Positions 17,517 to 26,645 of a stretch of 64,000 bases of DNA are shown in pieces. The stretch comes from Herminiimonas contaminans (GTDB lineage: Bacteria > Pseudomonadota > Gammaproteobacteria > Burkholderiales > Burkholderiaceae_D). Below the pieces are notes generated by a model, which made no database searches, was not told where the DNA came from, and saw only the letters and a list, made by a program, of their open reading frames with translations. The stretch is from the NCBI RefSeq assembly GCF_015645465.1, contig NZ_JADOEL010000006.1, positions 124,001 to 188,000 of the forward strand, given 5' to 3'. The first letter of the stretch is position 1; every line of letters starts with the position of its first letter. Position numbers and translations under genes: made by a program.

Positions 17517-20068
17517 TGGACGCGCCCCGTATTCCGACCCAGTGTCGGCATTACCTCGATCACCTGGCCTTGCCGGAGCAGGAACGGCGTGCACTGGAAG
17601 AGCAGCTGGAACAGAGTGCGACATTTTCCACGCGCGTAGCGATGGGTGATTTGCATAATGCGCTGGCAGGTGAACATGCAAATCCTGATAACCCGGCGCT
17701 GGGTTCGGTGCTAGCACGTACCTGGCTGGCGCTGGCACCGAAGACAGCGGATAAGGCGTCAGGTAAGACAATACCAGCCGCAGCGCTCAGTGATGAGGCC
17801 GGTGTACCTTTAAGCATTGCACCGCCTATCAACCGCGCTTCGATGGTGCCGGAACCCTGGGGCGCCTTGAATCCGCTGACGCGCTGGGTGCAGAGTATCT
17901 TCAAGCGACAACCGAAAAAATCACCGCCCGCCACTGATACGGTGACACCTGCCAACGATGGTGCAAAAGGCGGCACCCGTCGTCTGGTTTTGCTCCTGCT
18001 GATGCTGGGTCAGACCGGGCTGGCTACTTATTACATGAGTAGCGTCTTGCCGTATCAGGGCAAGCAGCCATTGGAAATAGCGATGCTGGCTTTGTTTGCC
18101 CTGCTGTTCTGTTGGGTTTCGGCTGGCTTCTGGACTGCGATGACCGGTTTCATTCTGCTGGCTCGTGGCAAGGATCCCCACTTGATTTCCCGGACGGCGG
18201 TGACGGACGGACCGATAGACGCGGCTGCGCGTACCGCGATCGTGATGCCTATCTGTAATGAAGATGTGGCGCGGGTGTTTGCCGGCTTGCGCGCGACCTA
18301 TGAGTCGGTAGAAAAAACCGGACAGCTGGACAGATTCGATTTCTATGTATTGAGCGATAGCAGCAATAGCGACACCTGCGCCGATGAAGTCGCCGCCTGG
18401 GCCATGCTATGCAAGACGATTAATGGCTTTGGTCGTATCTTCTATCGTCGTCGCCAGCGCCGGGTACGCCGCAAGAGCGGCAATATCGATGACTTCTGCC
18501 GCCGCTGGGGCAAGAACTACCGCTATATGGTGGTGCTGGATGCCGATAGTGTGATGAGTGGCGATTGCCTGACCAAGCTGGTGCAATCGATGGAAGCGAA
18601 TCCGGATGCCGGCATTATCCAGACTGCGCCACGCGCGGCGGGTCGCGATACTTTATATGCGCGCATCCAGCAATTTTCGACGCGCGTGTACGGCCCCTTG
18701 TTTACCGCTGGCCTGCATTATTGGCAGTTGGGTGAATCGCATTACTGGGGACACAACGCCATCATCCGCATGCAGCCTTTCATTGAGCATTGCGCCTTGT
18801 CGCTATTGCCGGGCAAAGGTCCGTTTGCAGGTGAAATCCTGTCACATGATTTCATCGAAGCTGCACTGATGCGCCGTGCTGGCTGGAAAGTCTGGATCGC
18901 CTACGATCTGGATGGCAGTTATGAAGAGATGCCGCCTAACTTGCTGGATGAGTTGAAGCGCGATCGTCGCTGGTGCCAGGGCAATCTGATGAACTTCCGC
19001 CTGTTTCTGTCCAAGGGCATGCATTCCGTACATCGCGCGGTATTCGTCACTGGTGTGATGGCTTATCTTTCTGCACCGTTGTGGTTCCTGTTCCTGATAC
19101 TGTCGACCGGTTTGCTGATGCAACACACGCTGACAGAGCCTATCTACTTCACCGAGCCGTGGCAGTTATTCCCGAACTGGCCGCAATGGCATCCGGAAAA
19201 AGCGTTGGCCTTGTTCAGTGCCACAGCGACTTTGCTATTCCTGCCCAAGATCCTGAGTGTGCTGTTGATCTGTATGCAGGGTGCACAGCAGTTTGGTGGG
19301 CGGCTGCGCTTGGTCGGCAGCATGTTGATCGAAATGTTTTTCTCGATGTTGCTGGCACCGGTGCGCATGCTGTTTCACACGCACTTTGTGATCGCTGCCT
19401 TCATGGGTTGGGCGCTGCGCTGGAAATCGCCGCCGCGTGAAGATGCCGAGACCAGTCCCGGTGAAGCGATACGCAAGCATGGCTTTCATACGCTGCTGGG
19501 CCTGACCTGGGGCGGCATTATCTTCTGGCTGAATCCGACCTTCCTGCCTTGGTTGCTGCCTATAGTCGGTTCGCTGGCAGTGGCGATTCCGGTGTCGATT
19601 TATTCCAGCAAGGTTTCCAACGGTTTGCGTTTCCGTCGCAAGAAGCTGTTCCTGATACCGGAAGAAGCGCAGCCACCAGTGGAATTGCAGGATATGGTTG
19701 CCTATGTCAAAGCCGCACCGCGCAGCATGAACTTTGTCGATGCAGTGGTCGATCCACGCTTCAATGGAGTGATGTGCGCCAGCAGCTATATGCATGCGCA
19801 TCGTTCGCTGGAAGCGCAGCGCAGGCGCAAGGATCAGATACAGGACGCAGTGAAGAATGGCCCGACCACTTTGCCGGACGGGCAAAAGAATGGCTTGCTG
19901 GCTGATCCAGTCTTCCTGTCGCAACTGCATCTGGACGTCTGGTCATCCGAGCAGGCGCATCCGGGCTGGTTCAAACATTTGCGTGAAGCGAATGAGAAAG
20001 AACAACTGAGTTTGCGCCACGCCGGGCGCGGTGCGCTGGGTTTGGAAGAAAGAAAACAACCCGCCTGA
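17516..20068 (+). CDS. opgH: Glucans biosynthesis glucosyltransferase H
   Basis: This 850-residue inner-membrane GT2 glycosyltransferase polymerises UDP-glucose into the beta-glucan backbone and moves it to the periplasm. Visible elements are an N-terminal cytoplasmic tail, helices at about residues 153-175 and 185-215, VMPICNEDVARVFAGLRATYES, the DADS motif (VVLDADSVMSG), EILSHDFIEAALMRRAGW and the processive RDRRWCQGN motif. Several helices follow (about 510-700). The start at 17516 overlaps the opgG stop. The N-terminal tail resembles that by which OpgH can affect cell size in E. coli, which is not shown here. Confidence 0.94.
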   Translation: MDAPRIPTQCRHYLDHLALPEQERRALEEQLEQSATFSTRVAMGDLHNALAGEHANPDNPALGSVLARTWLALAPKTADKASGKTIPAAALSDEAGVPLSIAPPINRASMVPEPWGALNPLTRWVQSIFKRQPKKSPPATDTVTPANDGAKGGTRRLVLLLLMLGQTGLATYYMSSVLPYQGKQPLEIAMLALFALLFCWVSAGFWTAMTGFILLARGKDPHLISRTAVTDGPIDAAARTAIVMPICNEDVARVFAGLRATYESVEKTGQLDRFDFYVLSDSSNSDTCADEVAAWAMLCKTINGFGRIFYRRRQRRVRRKSGNIDDFCRRWGKNYRYMVVLDADSVMSGDCLTKLVQSMEANPDAGIIQTAPRAAGRDTLYARIQQFSTRVYGPLFTAGLHYWQLGESHYWGHNAIIRMQPFIEHCALSLLPGKGPFAGEILSHDFIEAALMRRAGWKVWIAYDLDGSYEEMPPNLLDELKRDRRWCQGNLMNFRLFLSKGMHSVHRAVFVTGVMAYLSAPLWFLFLILSTGLLMQHTLTEPIYFTEPWQLFPNWPQWHPEKALALFSATATLLFLPKILSVLLICMQGAQQFGGRLRLVGSMLIEMFFSMLLAPVRMLFHTHFVIAAFMGWALRWKSPPREDAETSPGEAIRKHGFHTLLGLTWGGIIFWLNPTFLPWLLPIVGSLAVAIPVSIYSSKVSNGLRFRRKKLFLIPEEAQPPVELQDMVAYVKAAPRSMNFVDAVVDPRFNGVMCASSYMHAHRSLEAQRRRKDQIQDAVKNGPTTLPDGQKNGLLADPVFLSQLHLDVWSSEQAHPGWFKHLREANEKEQLSLRHAGRGALGLEERKQPA

Positions 20069-20087
20069 TTCCCGCGATGACGACATG

Positions 20088-20129
20088 ATGCCGCTACCCT
20101 CCTTAAGCAGGAGCAGTAGCGGCATTTTT
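20088..20129 (+). terminator. Rho-independent terminator of opgGH
   Basis: ATGCCGCTAC (20088-20097) and GTAGCGGCAT (20116-20125) form a perfect 10-bp stem with an 18-base loop, followed by a T-run. The hairpin overlaps the last codons of the convergent kinase gene. Confidence 0.8.
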
Positions 20130-22133
20130 GTATGTGCCTCCGCTCTTGTCATCCGCAGGCAGGAAGATACGGAAGGTACTGCCACCGTTGGCGCTATCCA
20201 GTAGTTCCAGCGTGCCGCCATGTCGTTCGATCAGGTGACGCGCCAGCGTCAGGCCGAGGCCGGTGCCAGTTTTGCTGCCGGTGACACGGCCACGGTAATA
20301 GCGATTAAAGATTTTCTCGCGCTCATCGGCGGCGATGCCAGGGCCATTGTCGGTGACGTCAATATGCCAGCCTGAGGCTACCGGTTCTGCACGCAGCACC
20401 ACGGTACTACCACTCGGTGTGTATTTGACCGCATTGTTCAGCAAGGTGCTGATGACCAGGCGCAGGATGTCGGCGTCCGCGCGGACTGGTTTTTTGACGC
20501 GTTCCGAATCGATCAACAGTTTATGGTTGTCGGTAAATGGCTTGGCCATATTGACCGCATCTTCGAGTAACAGGTGCAAAGTCGTATCGGTCGCTTGTAC
20601 GCCCTGACCAAACATTTTCAATCGTTCACTGCTGAGGTAATGCGTGAAGAGTGAGGACAGTCTTTCTGTCGCACGATGGATTTTTTCCAGACGCAGCGGT
20701 GCCTTGGCAGATCCCTGTTCACCTTCACGTGTCATGTTTTGTGCAGCGGCATCGATCACGGCGAGTGGGGTGCGTAGTTCATGTGACACCATTGCGATGA
20801 ATTGCTGCTGTTCTTCATGCGCGGCACGTTCCTGTGCCAACGCCTTTTCTACTTCTTCCATCGCTACCAATAAAGCCTGGGTGCGTTCGGCCACCTGTTT
20901 CTCCAGTTCGCGTTCCGAGCTGCGCACCATTTCGATGATGCGGCTTTGCGCATTTTCATTTGCTTCCCGCATGCGCTGATAGCGTTTGGTGATCGCATAG
21001 AACACCGTCAGGAAAACCAGTACCGAGGATGTCGCAGTGGAGTAATTCAGGAAGTCATTGCGCACATAGCCGCGTATTGCCAGGAACTGCAACATGATAG
21101 CCACCACAAAAGTACTGCAGGCAATGAAGAAGGGCAGGCGTACTTCTATATTGCTGCGCAAGACATGTTTGACCAGGATCAGCAGCGCCAGTGGCCCGGT
21201 CAGGAAGGTGATGGCGAAGGAGAGCAGGTTGATCGCAGTTTCGAAGCGACTGGTCACTGCAACGCCGACTATCAGCAAGGCATAGCCGCGTAGCGTCCAC
21301 AGGTAGATCTTGCTCAGGCGCGGACGCAGTTCACGCATGCCGACAAAGCGGAACAGGAATTCGACCGAAGTCACCATCCCCGCCACCAGGCCGAAGAAGC
21401 GCATGTAATTCAGCTGCTGCATATAGTCGGCACCGAAGGCGGCGCGCACCGAGCTGGTGGCGGGCAGATTCATGATGACGACGCAGATGACGTAGAGCGC
21501 GAAGTAAAGATAGACACCGTCACGGATCGCACGCTCGAACCAGAGTGCGGTCAGGATCAGCAGGATGCAAATCCCGGTGCGTATACCCCAGATGAATTCT
21601 TCCTTGGCGGTCGCGCGCGCATAAGCCGAAGGTTCCCACAGCACCAGGTCCTTGGCCATGATCTGGCCGGTGTGTACTTTCATATAGAACGTACGTGGCT
21701 GGCCATCGTTGATGACGATCTTGTAGAGCGGATTGCGATAGTCGGTCGCGCGCAGAGGCACGACTCGCTCACCATCCGTATAGAACTCTACATCTTTCGG
21801 ATAGTAGTAAGCCATTTGTTCGGTGGCGGCAGGCATTTGTAACTCCAGCCACCACTCTTGTGGTTGTGCCGAATCCGGTTGCAGTGTTGCTTTCAGCCAG
21901 GCGGTGTTGTTGCGGCCTATTTTTTGTAATACCTCGGGTCTGGTTTCAAACTTCTGCGCCATGTCCGGCTGCATGACATCTGTTAGCGTCAGTTTTCCGT
22001 CGGGATCGATCAGACTTTCTATCCGCGACGAGATATCGATGCGTTCCTGATCCAGCGCTATCGGTTCAGCCAGTACGTAGGAACTACAGAGGAGTAAGAG
22101 AAGTAGCCACAGGCGGCACAGGGAGGAAGACAT
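20103..22133 (-). CDS. Sensor histidine kinase with 7TMR-DISM sensor module
   Basis: The 676-residue membrane kinase has a signal peptide (residues 1-22) and a periplasmic 7TMR-DISM extracellular domain at about 25-170. Seven transmembrane helices (about 180-380) and a coiled coil (about 385-445) follow. The HisKA H-box is MVSHELRTPLAVI, with the phospho-acceptor near His451. The HATPase_c domain has NNAVKYT (N), DNGPGIA (G1) and GTGLGLTLA (G2). No response regulator is adjacent, so it is an orphan kinase. Its ligand is unknown; 7TMR-DISM sensors often bind carbohydrates or other small molecules. It is convergent with opgGH. Confidence 0.9.
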   Translation of the reverse strand: MSSSLCRLWLLLLLLCSSYVLAEPIALDQERIDISSRIESLIDPDGKLTLTDVMQPDMAQKFETRPEVLQKIGRNNTAWLKATLQPDSAQPQEWWLELQMPAATEQMAYYYPKDVEFYTDGERVVPLRATDYRNPLYKIVINDGQPRTFYMKVHTGQIMAKDLVLWEPSAYARATAKEEFIWGIRTGICILLILTALWFERAIRDGVYLYFALYVICVVIMNLPATSSVRAAFGADYMQQLNYMRFFGLVAGMVTSVEFLFRFVGMRELRPRLSKIYLWTLRGYALLIVGVAVTSRFETAINLLSFAITFLTGPLALLILVKHVLRSNIEVRLPFFIACSTFVVAIMLQFLAIRGYVRNDFLNYSTATSSVLVFLTVFYAITKRYQRMREANENAQSRIIEMVRSSERELEKQVAERTQALLVAMEEVEKALAQERAAHEEQQQFIAMVSHELRTPLAVIDAAAQNMTREGEQGSAKAPLRLEKIHRATERLSSLFTHYLSSERLKMFGQGVQATDTTLHLLLEDAVNMAKPFTDNHKLLIDSERVKKPVRADADILRLVISTLLNNAVKYTPSGSTVVLRAEPVASGWHIDVTDNGPGIAADEREKIFNRYYRGRVTGSKTGTGLGLTLARHLIERHGGTLELLDSANGGSTFRIFLPADDKSGGTYKNAATAPA

Positions 22134-22233
22134 ATGCGTACAGATGACGGAGCTTGGCGTCGGACATGAAAAAGATGACGCATGATAACAGCTGGCAACA
22201 AGGCAGCATAAGGCCTGGCGCGGGGTTGTGGGT

Positions 22234-23142
22234 TTAAAACCTCAGCTGCAGCTGGCTATCGAACTGATGTTGTTTGCCTGAGATGGGGTCGGTGAAGCGT
22301 ACCGATTTGGCCAGCAATTGCAGTGGCTGGCTGTAGTCTTGTGCCGCCCCTTCATCCGGATATAGATGTGGGTAGATGCGGTCATTCACGATGGGGATGC
22401 CGAGTGCCGCCATGTGGGCGCGCAGCTGGTGCTTCTGGCCGCTGACGGGTTGCAGCAGGTAACGACCGTGCTCGCCCTGGGTTTCCAGCAGGGAGATATC
22501 CGTTTCGGCATTCGGCTCGCCGGCGACTTCGCACATCTTCATGAAGGCATCGCTTTCAACCAGGCGACTGCGATAGGTAGTTGGCAGCACGAGATCGCTG
22601 CGCAGCGGCGCAATGGCCTGGTACTCCTTGCTGACACTGCGCTCACGGAACAGGGTTTGATACAGATTACGTGTGTGTGGCTGTATTGTGAATAGCACCA
22701 GCCCGGCAGTCTCCCTGTCGATGCGATGCATGGGAGCCAGCGTGTCTATGCCGAGGGAACGCTTCAGGCGTACCAGCAAGGTTTCCTGCAAATAGCGTCC
22801 GGCGGGCGTGACCGGCAGGAAGTGCGGTTTGTCGACCGCGATCAGATACTCATCCTGATACAGCACCACCTCATCGAAGGGGATGCGTGGCTCTGCCGGC
22901 AGGCTGCGGTAGTAATAAATTTTGCTGTGTGGCTGATATGGGCTGGCAGGTGTCAGTTCCTGTCCGTCGGCAGCGATGACATCACCGCGCTGCATGCGCG
23001 CCAGCCATTCGCTATGTGGAATCGCCGGGAAGTGTGCGCACAGGAAGTCCATGATGGTCGGCCAGGTTCCGGCCGGGAGCGCAACGCTGCTGGGACCGAC
23101 GCCATCCTTGCTGGGTGGCTGCTGGGCTGGAGCCGCTTTCAC
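22234..23142 (-). CDS. RluA-family RNA pseudouridine synthase
   Basis: The 302-residue enzyme should isomerise a uridine in rRNA or tRNA. The catalytic core motif HRIDRETAGLVLFT carries the conserved aspartate. VDKPHFLPVTPAG and LQPVSGQKHQLRAHMAALG are the other family motifs. An S4-like N-terminal part (LARMQRGDVIAADGQ) precedes the core. I prefer the GTG start at 23142, where GTGA overlaps the trhO stop by 4 bp and the N-terminus matches relatives; an ATG at 23190 would add 16 residues. The exact target base cannot be assigned. Confidence 0.87.
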   Translation of the reverse strand: MKAAPAQQPPSKDGVGPSSVALPAGTWPTIMDFLCAHFPAIPHSEWLARMQRGDVIAADGQELTPASPYQPHSKIYYYRSLPAEPRIPFDEVVLYQDEYLIAVDKPHFLPVTPAGRYLQETLLVRLKRSLGIDTLAPMHRIDRETAGLVLFTIQPHTRNLYQTLFRERSVSKEYQAIAPLRSDLVLPTTYRSRLVESDAFMKMCEVAGEPNAETDISLLETQGEHGRYLLQPVSGQKHQLRAHMAALGIPIVNDRIYPHLYPDEGAAQDYSQPLQLLAKSVRFTDPISGKQHQFDSQLQLRF

Positions 23143-23975
23143 TCGCTGTCTGCATCCAGGCGTTTGGCGCGTTGCAAGCGCCATTCCCAATCAGGCTCTC
23201 CGCCGTATACGTCTTCCAGCGTGGTGTCGGTTTCCTGCATCTTGGTATCGAGAGCAATGCGGTTATCGAAGACGAAGCATTCGCCTTCCCAGTCCTTCTC
23301 CGCATCCGGCATCTCGAGGAAGTAGTTGAGGATGCCGCCTTCCAGTTGATAGACCGGCACGCCCATGTCCAGCATCCACGCGCTGGTTTTTTCGCAGCGT
23401 ATGCCGCCGGTGCAGTACATTGCCACGCGCTTGCCGCTGGCCTGCCATTCCGGCACATGCTCTTCTATGTATTTGGGGAAGTCGCGGAAGTTATCGACGC
23501 CGGGGTCGACCGCATTCTTGAACTTGCCGAGTTTGTATTCAAAGCTGTTGCGGTTATCGATCACGACCACGTCGTCCTGCGCGATCAGTTCGCGCCATTC
23601 TTGCGGGCTGACATCGATCCCGGTGCGACCGATCGCATCGACGTTGTCGACACCGAGGAACACGATCTCGGATTTACGGTGCACTTTCATGCGGGCAAAC
23701 GGTACCGTTTTGCAGGCACTGCGTTTGAAAACGATATTGCTGAATGCGTCATCCAGGCGCGGGTCGGTTTTGAGCGCGTGCTCGAAGCTATCCAGTGCGG
23801 CAGCTGTACCTGCCAGCACACCGTTAATGCCTTCATCGGCGATCAGGATGCTGCCTAACAGGTCGCGTGTCAGTTCACGGCATACCGTGACGACCGCATC
23901 GGCATCTGCCAGTCTGGCAAATTTATAAAAAGCGATGTGGAATTGCTCTGCGGCTGGGGCTAATGTCGAATTCAT
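23139..23975 (-). CDS. trhO: tRNA uridine(34) hydroxylase, rhodanese-fold
   Basis: TrhO (YceA) uses O2 to form 5-hydroxyuridine at position 34 of certain tRNAs. The 278-residue product has the N-terminal acylphosphatase-like domain (FYKFARLADADAV, GINGVLAGT) and a rhodanese domain with active-site cysteine loop YCTGGIRCEKTSAWM. The C-terminal part has the CFVFDNRIAL motif. The start at 23975 (MNSTLAPAAEQ) fits family length better than 24020. It overlaps the pseudouridine synthase gene, so the pair is probably a small RNA-modification operon. Confidence 0.9.
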   Translation of the reverse strand: MNSTLAPAAEQFHIAFYKFARLADADAVVTVCRELTRDLLGSILIADEGINGVLAGTAAALDSFEHALKTDPRLDDAFSNIVFKRSACKTVPFARMKVHRKSEIVFLGVDNVDAIGRTGIDVSPQEWRELIAQDDVVVIDNRNSFEYKLGKFKNAVDPGVDNFRDFPKYIEEHVPEWQASGKRVAMYCTGGIRCEKTSAWMLDMGVPVYQLEGGILNYFLEMPDAEKDWEGECFVFDNRIALDTKMQETDTTLEDVYGGEPDWEWRLQRAKRLDADSE

Positions 23976-24035
23976 AGCGCGAATTGTCGCAGAAATTGCG
24001 CCGCAAGGCGTTAATGACAAGGAGACAAGTCCATG

Positions 24036-24064
24036 AAAAAAGCCGACTCAAATGGTCGGCTTTT
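24036..24064 (-). terminator. Terminator of the AI-2E family permease gene
   Basis: AAAAGCCGAC (24038-24047) and GTCGGCTTTT (24055-24064) form a perfect 10-bp stem. Read on the minus strand, a run of T follows. It lies 18 bases beyond the permease stop and ahead of trhO. Confidence 0.8.
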
Positions 24065-24081
24065 CTATGGATGAGTTCAGC

Positions 24082-25161
24082 TTAATCAGGTCTGTGTAAT
24101 TTCTCTGCTTCCTGTTTTTGCTTGCCGGAAGAGAAGATATCCCACAGCGTCATGAACAGGGCGGCGATGACCGGGCCGATCACAAAGCCGTTCAGGCCCA
24201 GCAGCGCCATGCCGCCGACGGTGGAGATCAAAACGATAAAGTCCGGCAGCGCAGTGTCCTTGCCGACCAGGATGGGGCGCAGGATGTTGTCGACCAGGCC
24301 AATCACCAATACGCCAAAGGCGATCAGACTGACGCCTTGCCAGATTGCACCTGTCAGCAGGAAGTAGATCGCAACCGGAACCCAGATCAGCGCCGCACCG
24401 ACCGCAGGCAGCAACGACAGAAAGGCCATCAGCACTCCCCACAGCAAAGCGCCCTGGACACCGAGGAACCAGAAGGCGATGCCGCCGAGCGCGCCTTGCA
24501 CAGCAGCAACGATGATATTGCCTTTGACAGTGGCGCGGATGGCGGTGGTCAGGTTGTTGAAGAGGGTGCGTTTGTGATCCGGATTCAGTGGTGCTGCTGC
24601 GCGGATGCGGGCAGCGATCTTGTCACCGTCACGCAGCAGGAAGAACAGCATGTACAACATGATGGTGAAGCTGATCAGGAAGTTGAAGGTGTTTTGCCCG
24701 ATGCTGATGGCCTGCTTGGTGATGAATTCACTACCTTGTACCGCTGCTTGCGACAGCTTGGCCTGCAAGGTGGCGACATTGGTGAGGCCGAATTTATCCA
24801 TCTGGTTGACGACCCAGGTCGGCAGTGCGGCAACCACTTTTTCAAAGTAGACACTGAAGTTCAGTTGGCCGGAGCGGATGTTGCTGTACAGGTTGGTCGC
24901 TTCATGTACCAGTGAAATCGAAATCAGCACCAGCGGCAGGATCACAACCACCAGGCAGATACCCAGTGTGGCGAGTGCTGCCATATTGCTGCGCTGGTTC
25001 ATTTTGATCAGCAGTTTGCGGTAGAACGGCGAAAACAGGATGGCCAGTACCGCGGCCCAGAATACTGCGCCATAGAAGGGCAACAGGATACCGATGAAGG
25101 CTACCGAGAAGGCAATCAATAAGGCCAGGAAAGTCTTTTGCTGGATTTCGGGATAGTTCAT
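24082..25161 (-). CDS. AI-2E family transporter (DUF20) permease
   Basis: The 359-residue inner-membrane protein has about eight helices and the typical alternating pattern: ILLPFYGAVFWAAVLAILFSPFYR near the N-terminus, and FTIMLYMLFFLLRDGDKI, WGVLMAFLSLLPAVGAALIW, LVDNILRPILVGKD and NGFVIGPVIAALFMTLW toward the C-terminus. Family members include TqsA (proposed AI-2 exporter), YdiK and Na+/H+ antiporters. The substrate cannot be told. The start at 25161 follows AAGG at moderate spacing. GTGAG and CTCAC (25226-25243) form a short inverted repeat upstream. Confidence 0.85.
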   Translation of the reverse strand: MNYPEIQQKTFLALLIAFSVAFIGILLPFYGAVFWAAVLAILFSPFYRKLLIKMNQRSNMAALATLGICLVVVILPLVLISISLVHEATNLYSNIRSGQLNFSVYFEKVVAALPTWVVNQMDKFGLTNVATLQAKLSQAAVQGSEFITKQAISIGQNTFNFLISFTIMLYMLFFLLRDGDKIAARIRAAAPLNPDHKRTLFNNLTTAIRATVKGNIIVAAVQGALGGIAFWFLGVQGALLWGVLMAFLSLLPAVGAALIWVPVAIYFLLTGAIWQGVSLIAFGVLVIGLVDNILRPILVGKDTALPDFIVLISTVGGMALLGLNGFVIGPVIAALFMTLWDIFSSGKQKQEAEKLHRPD

Positions 25162-25311
25162 ATAGGAGGCCTTGTGTACGGAGCTTCGGGTGTTGTTGCT
25201 TATGCTACCCGAAGTTATGCACAAAGTGAGAGCGCTAACTCACATAAGCGCGCTGTGATGCGGGATAGCGTCGGTCGGTAGGCACAGAATCAGGAAACTG
25301 CAGACGAAAAA

Positions 25312-25335
25312 AAGACCGGCGCGTAGGCCGGTCTT
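25312..25335 (-). terminator. Terminator of the OFA transporter gene
   Basis: AAGACCGGC (25312-25320) and GCCGGTCTT (25327-25335) form a perfect 9-bp stem. On the minus strand a run of seven T follows. It lies 30 bases past the transporter stop. Confidence 0.85.
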
Positions 25336-25364
25336 AAGAGTTACACCTAGTTACCGTGTGACTA

Positions 25365-26645
25365 TTATTCTGCTGGTTTGCTCATGTGTTTAGCACGCAT
25401 TGGTTTCAATACGAACCATGCCATCAGAGCTGCAACAGCGTTCAGTGCACTAGCTACGACGAACACTGCGTACCAGCCGCCGGTTGCCGAAGCCAATACT
25501 GCCGACAGTGGAACCAGCAGGGAAGCTGTACCTTTAGCTGTGTACAGCAGGCCAGCGTTCGATGCTGCGTATTTGCTGCCGAATGTATCTGCGCAAGTCG
25601 ATGGGAACAGCGAGTAGATTTCGCCCCATGCAAAGAACACGATACCGGTCAGGATAACGAATGCGAATGGGTTGTGGCCGTAGTGGAACAGAGCCAGGAT
25701 ACCAACTGCTTCGATAGCAAATGCGATGAACATGGTTGGTTCACGACCGATTTGATCCGATACCCAGCCGAAGAATGGACGGGTCAAGCCGTTCAGTACG
25801 CGGTCGATAGCCAGAGCGAATGTCAGTGCTGGCAGTGTCAGACCCATCATGCTGACTTGTACGTCGAACACTTTGAAGTCACGAGCGATCGAACCCAGTT
25901 GCGCAGTTGCCATCAGGCCACCAGCTGCAACCATCACGAACATTGCGTACATGATCCAGAAAACTGGTTCACGCAGAACTTCGCTTGGTTTGTAATCACG
26001 TTTGGTTTGTTGAACGTTTGCGACTGCATCGCCTTTTTTGTGCTCAGGAGCACGCGACAGGCACAGAGCAACCAGAACCACGATGATGCCTTGGCCGATA
26101 CCGAAGTACAGGAACGCATCTTGGTAGCCGCGGGTAGCGATCATTGCCGAGATAGGGATGATGGTTACAGCAGAACCAGCGCCGAAACCAGCAGCGGTCA
26201 AGCCAGCTGCCAGGCCGCGACGGTCCGGGAACCATTTCAATGCGTTACCAACGCAAGTACCGTATACAGCGCCAGCGCCGATACCGCTGATAACAGCTGC
26301 AAAGTACAGAGTTGCGAGGGAGTCAGCGAACGAGTTGATGAACCAGCCCACACCGCACAATACACCGCCGACCAGAACAACTGGACGTGGACCGAATTTA
26401 TCTACGAACCAGCCTTCGATAGGTACCAACCATGTTTCGGTCAGAACGAAGATGGTAAATGCGACTTGAATTGCAGCGCGGCTCCAGCCGTGTTTTGCTG
26501 CGATAGGATCGACGAACAGTGTCCAGCCGTATTGCAAGTTCGCAATCATTGCCATGGCAACGATACCCAGGATCAATTGGATCCAACGGTACGATGCTGA
26601 GCGAGTAACAGTGCCTTCAGCACCGATAGTAGTTGCTTGATTCAT
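25365..26645 (-). CDS. OFA-family MFS transporter, oxalate/formate antiporter-like
   Basis: The 426-residue, twelve-helix MFS protein has OFA features: LQYGWTLFVDPIAAKHGWSR, GWFVDKFGPRPVVLVGG, GTCVGNALKWFPDRRGLAAG and RPFFGWVSDQIGREP. The Oxalobacter formigenes OxlT exchanges oxalate for formate, but other family members carry other monocarboxylates. No frc or oxc gene is adjacent, so oxalate is only a guess. Codons are strongly biased toward GCT, GTT, CCA and similar forms compared with neighbours, which suggests high expression. AGAAGG precedes the ATG at 26645. The long upstream region carries repeated operator-like sites. Confidence 0.85.
   Translation of the reverse strand: MNQATTIGAEGTVTRSASYRWIQLILGIVAMAMIANLQYGWTLFVDPIAAKHGWSRAAIQVAFTIFVLTETWLVPIEGWFVDKFGPRPVVLVGGVLCGVGWFINSFADSLATLYFAAVISGIGAGAVYGTCVGNALKWFPDRRGLAAGLTAAGFGAGSAVTIIPISAMIATRGYQDAFLYFGIGQGIIVVLVALCLSRAPEHKKGDAVANVQQTKRDYKPSEVLREPVFWIMYAMFVMVAAGGLMATAQLGSIARDFKVFDVQVSMMGLTLPALTFALAIDRVLNGLTRPFFGWVSDQIGREPTMFIAFAIEAVGILALFHYGHNPFAFVILTGIVFFAWGEIYSLFPSTCADTFGSKYAASNAGLLYTAKGTASLLVPLSAVLASATGGWYAVFVVASALNAVAALMAWFVLKPMRAKHMSKPAE

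Noticed and set aside
16233-17771. 512-codon minus-strand frame opposite opgG
   Set aside because: It is antisense to a complete opgG with all family motifs and has no recognisable domain or ribosome site.
25365-26645. Naming the OFA transporter oxlT
   Set aside because: OFA members carry different acids, and no oxalate catabolism gene is nearby, so the symbol was withheld.
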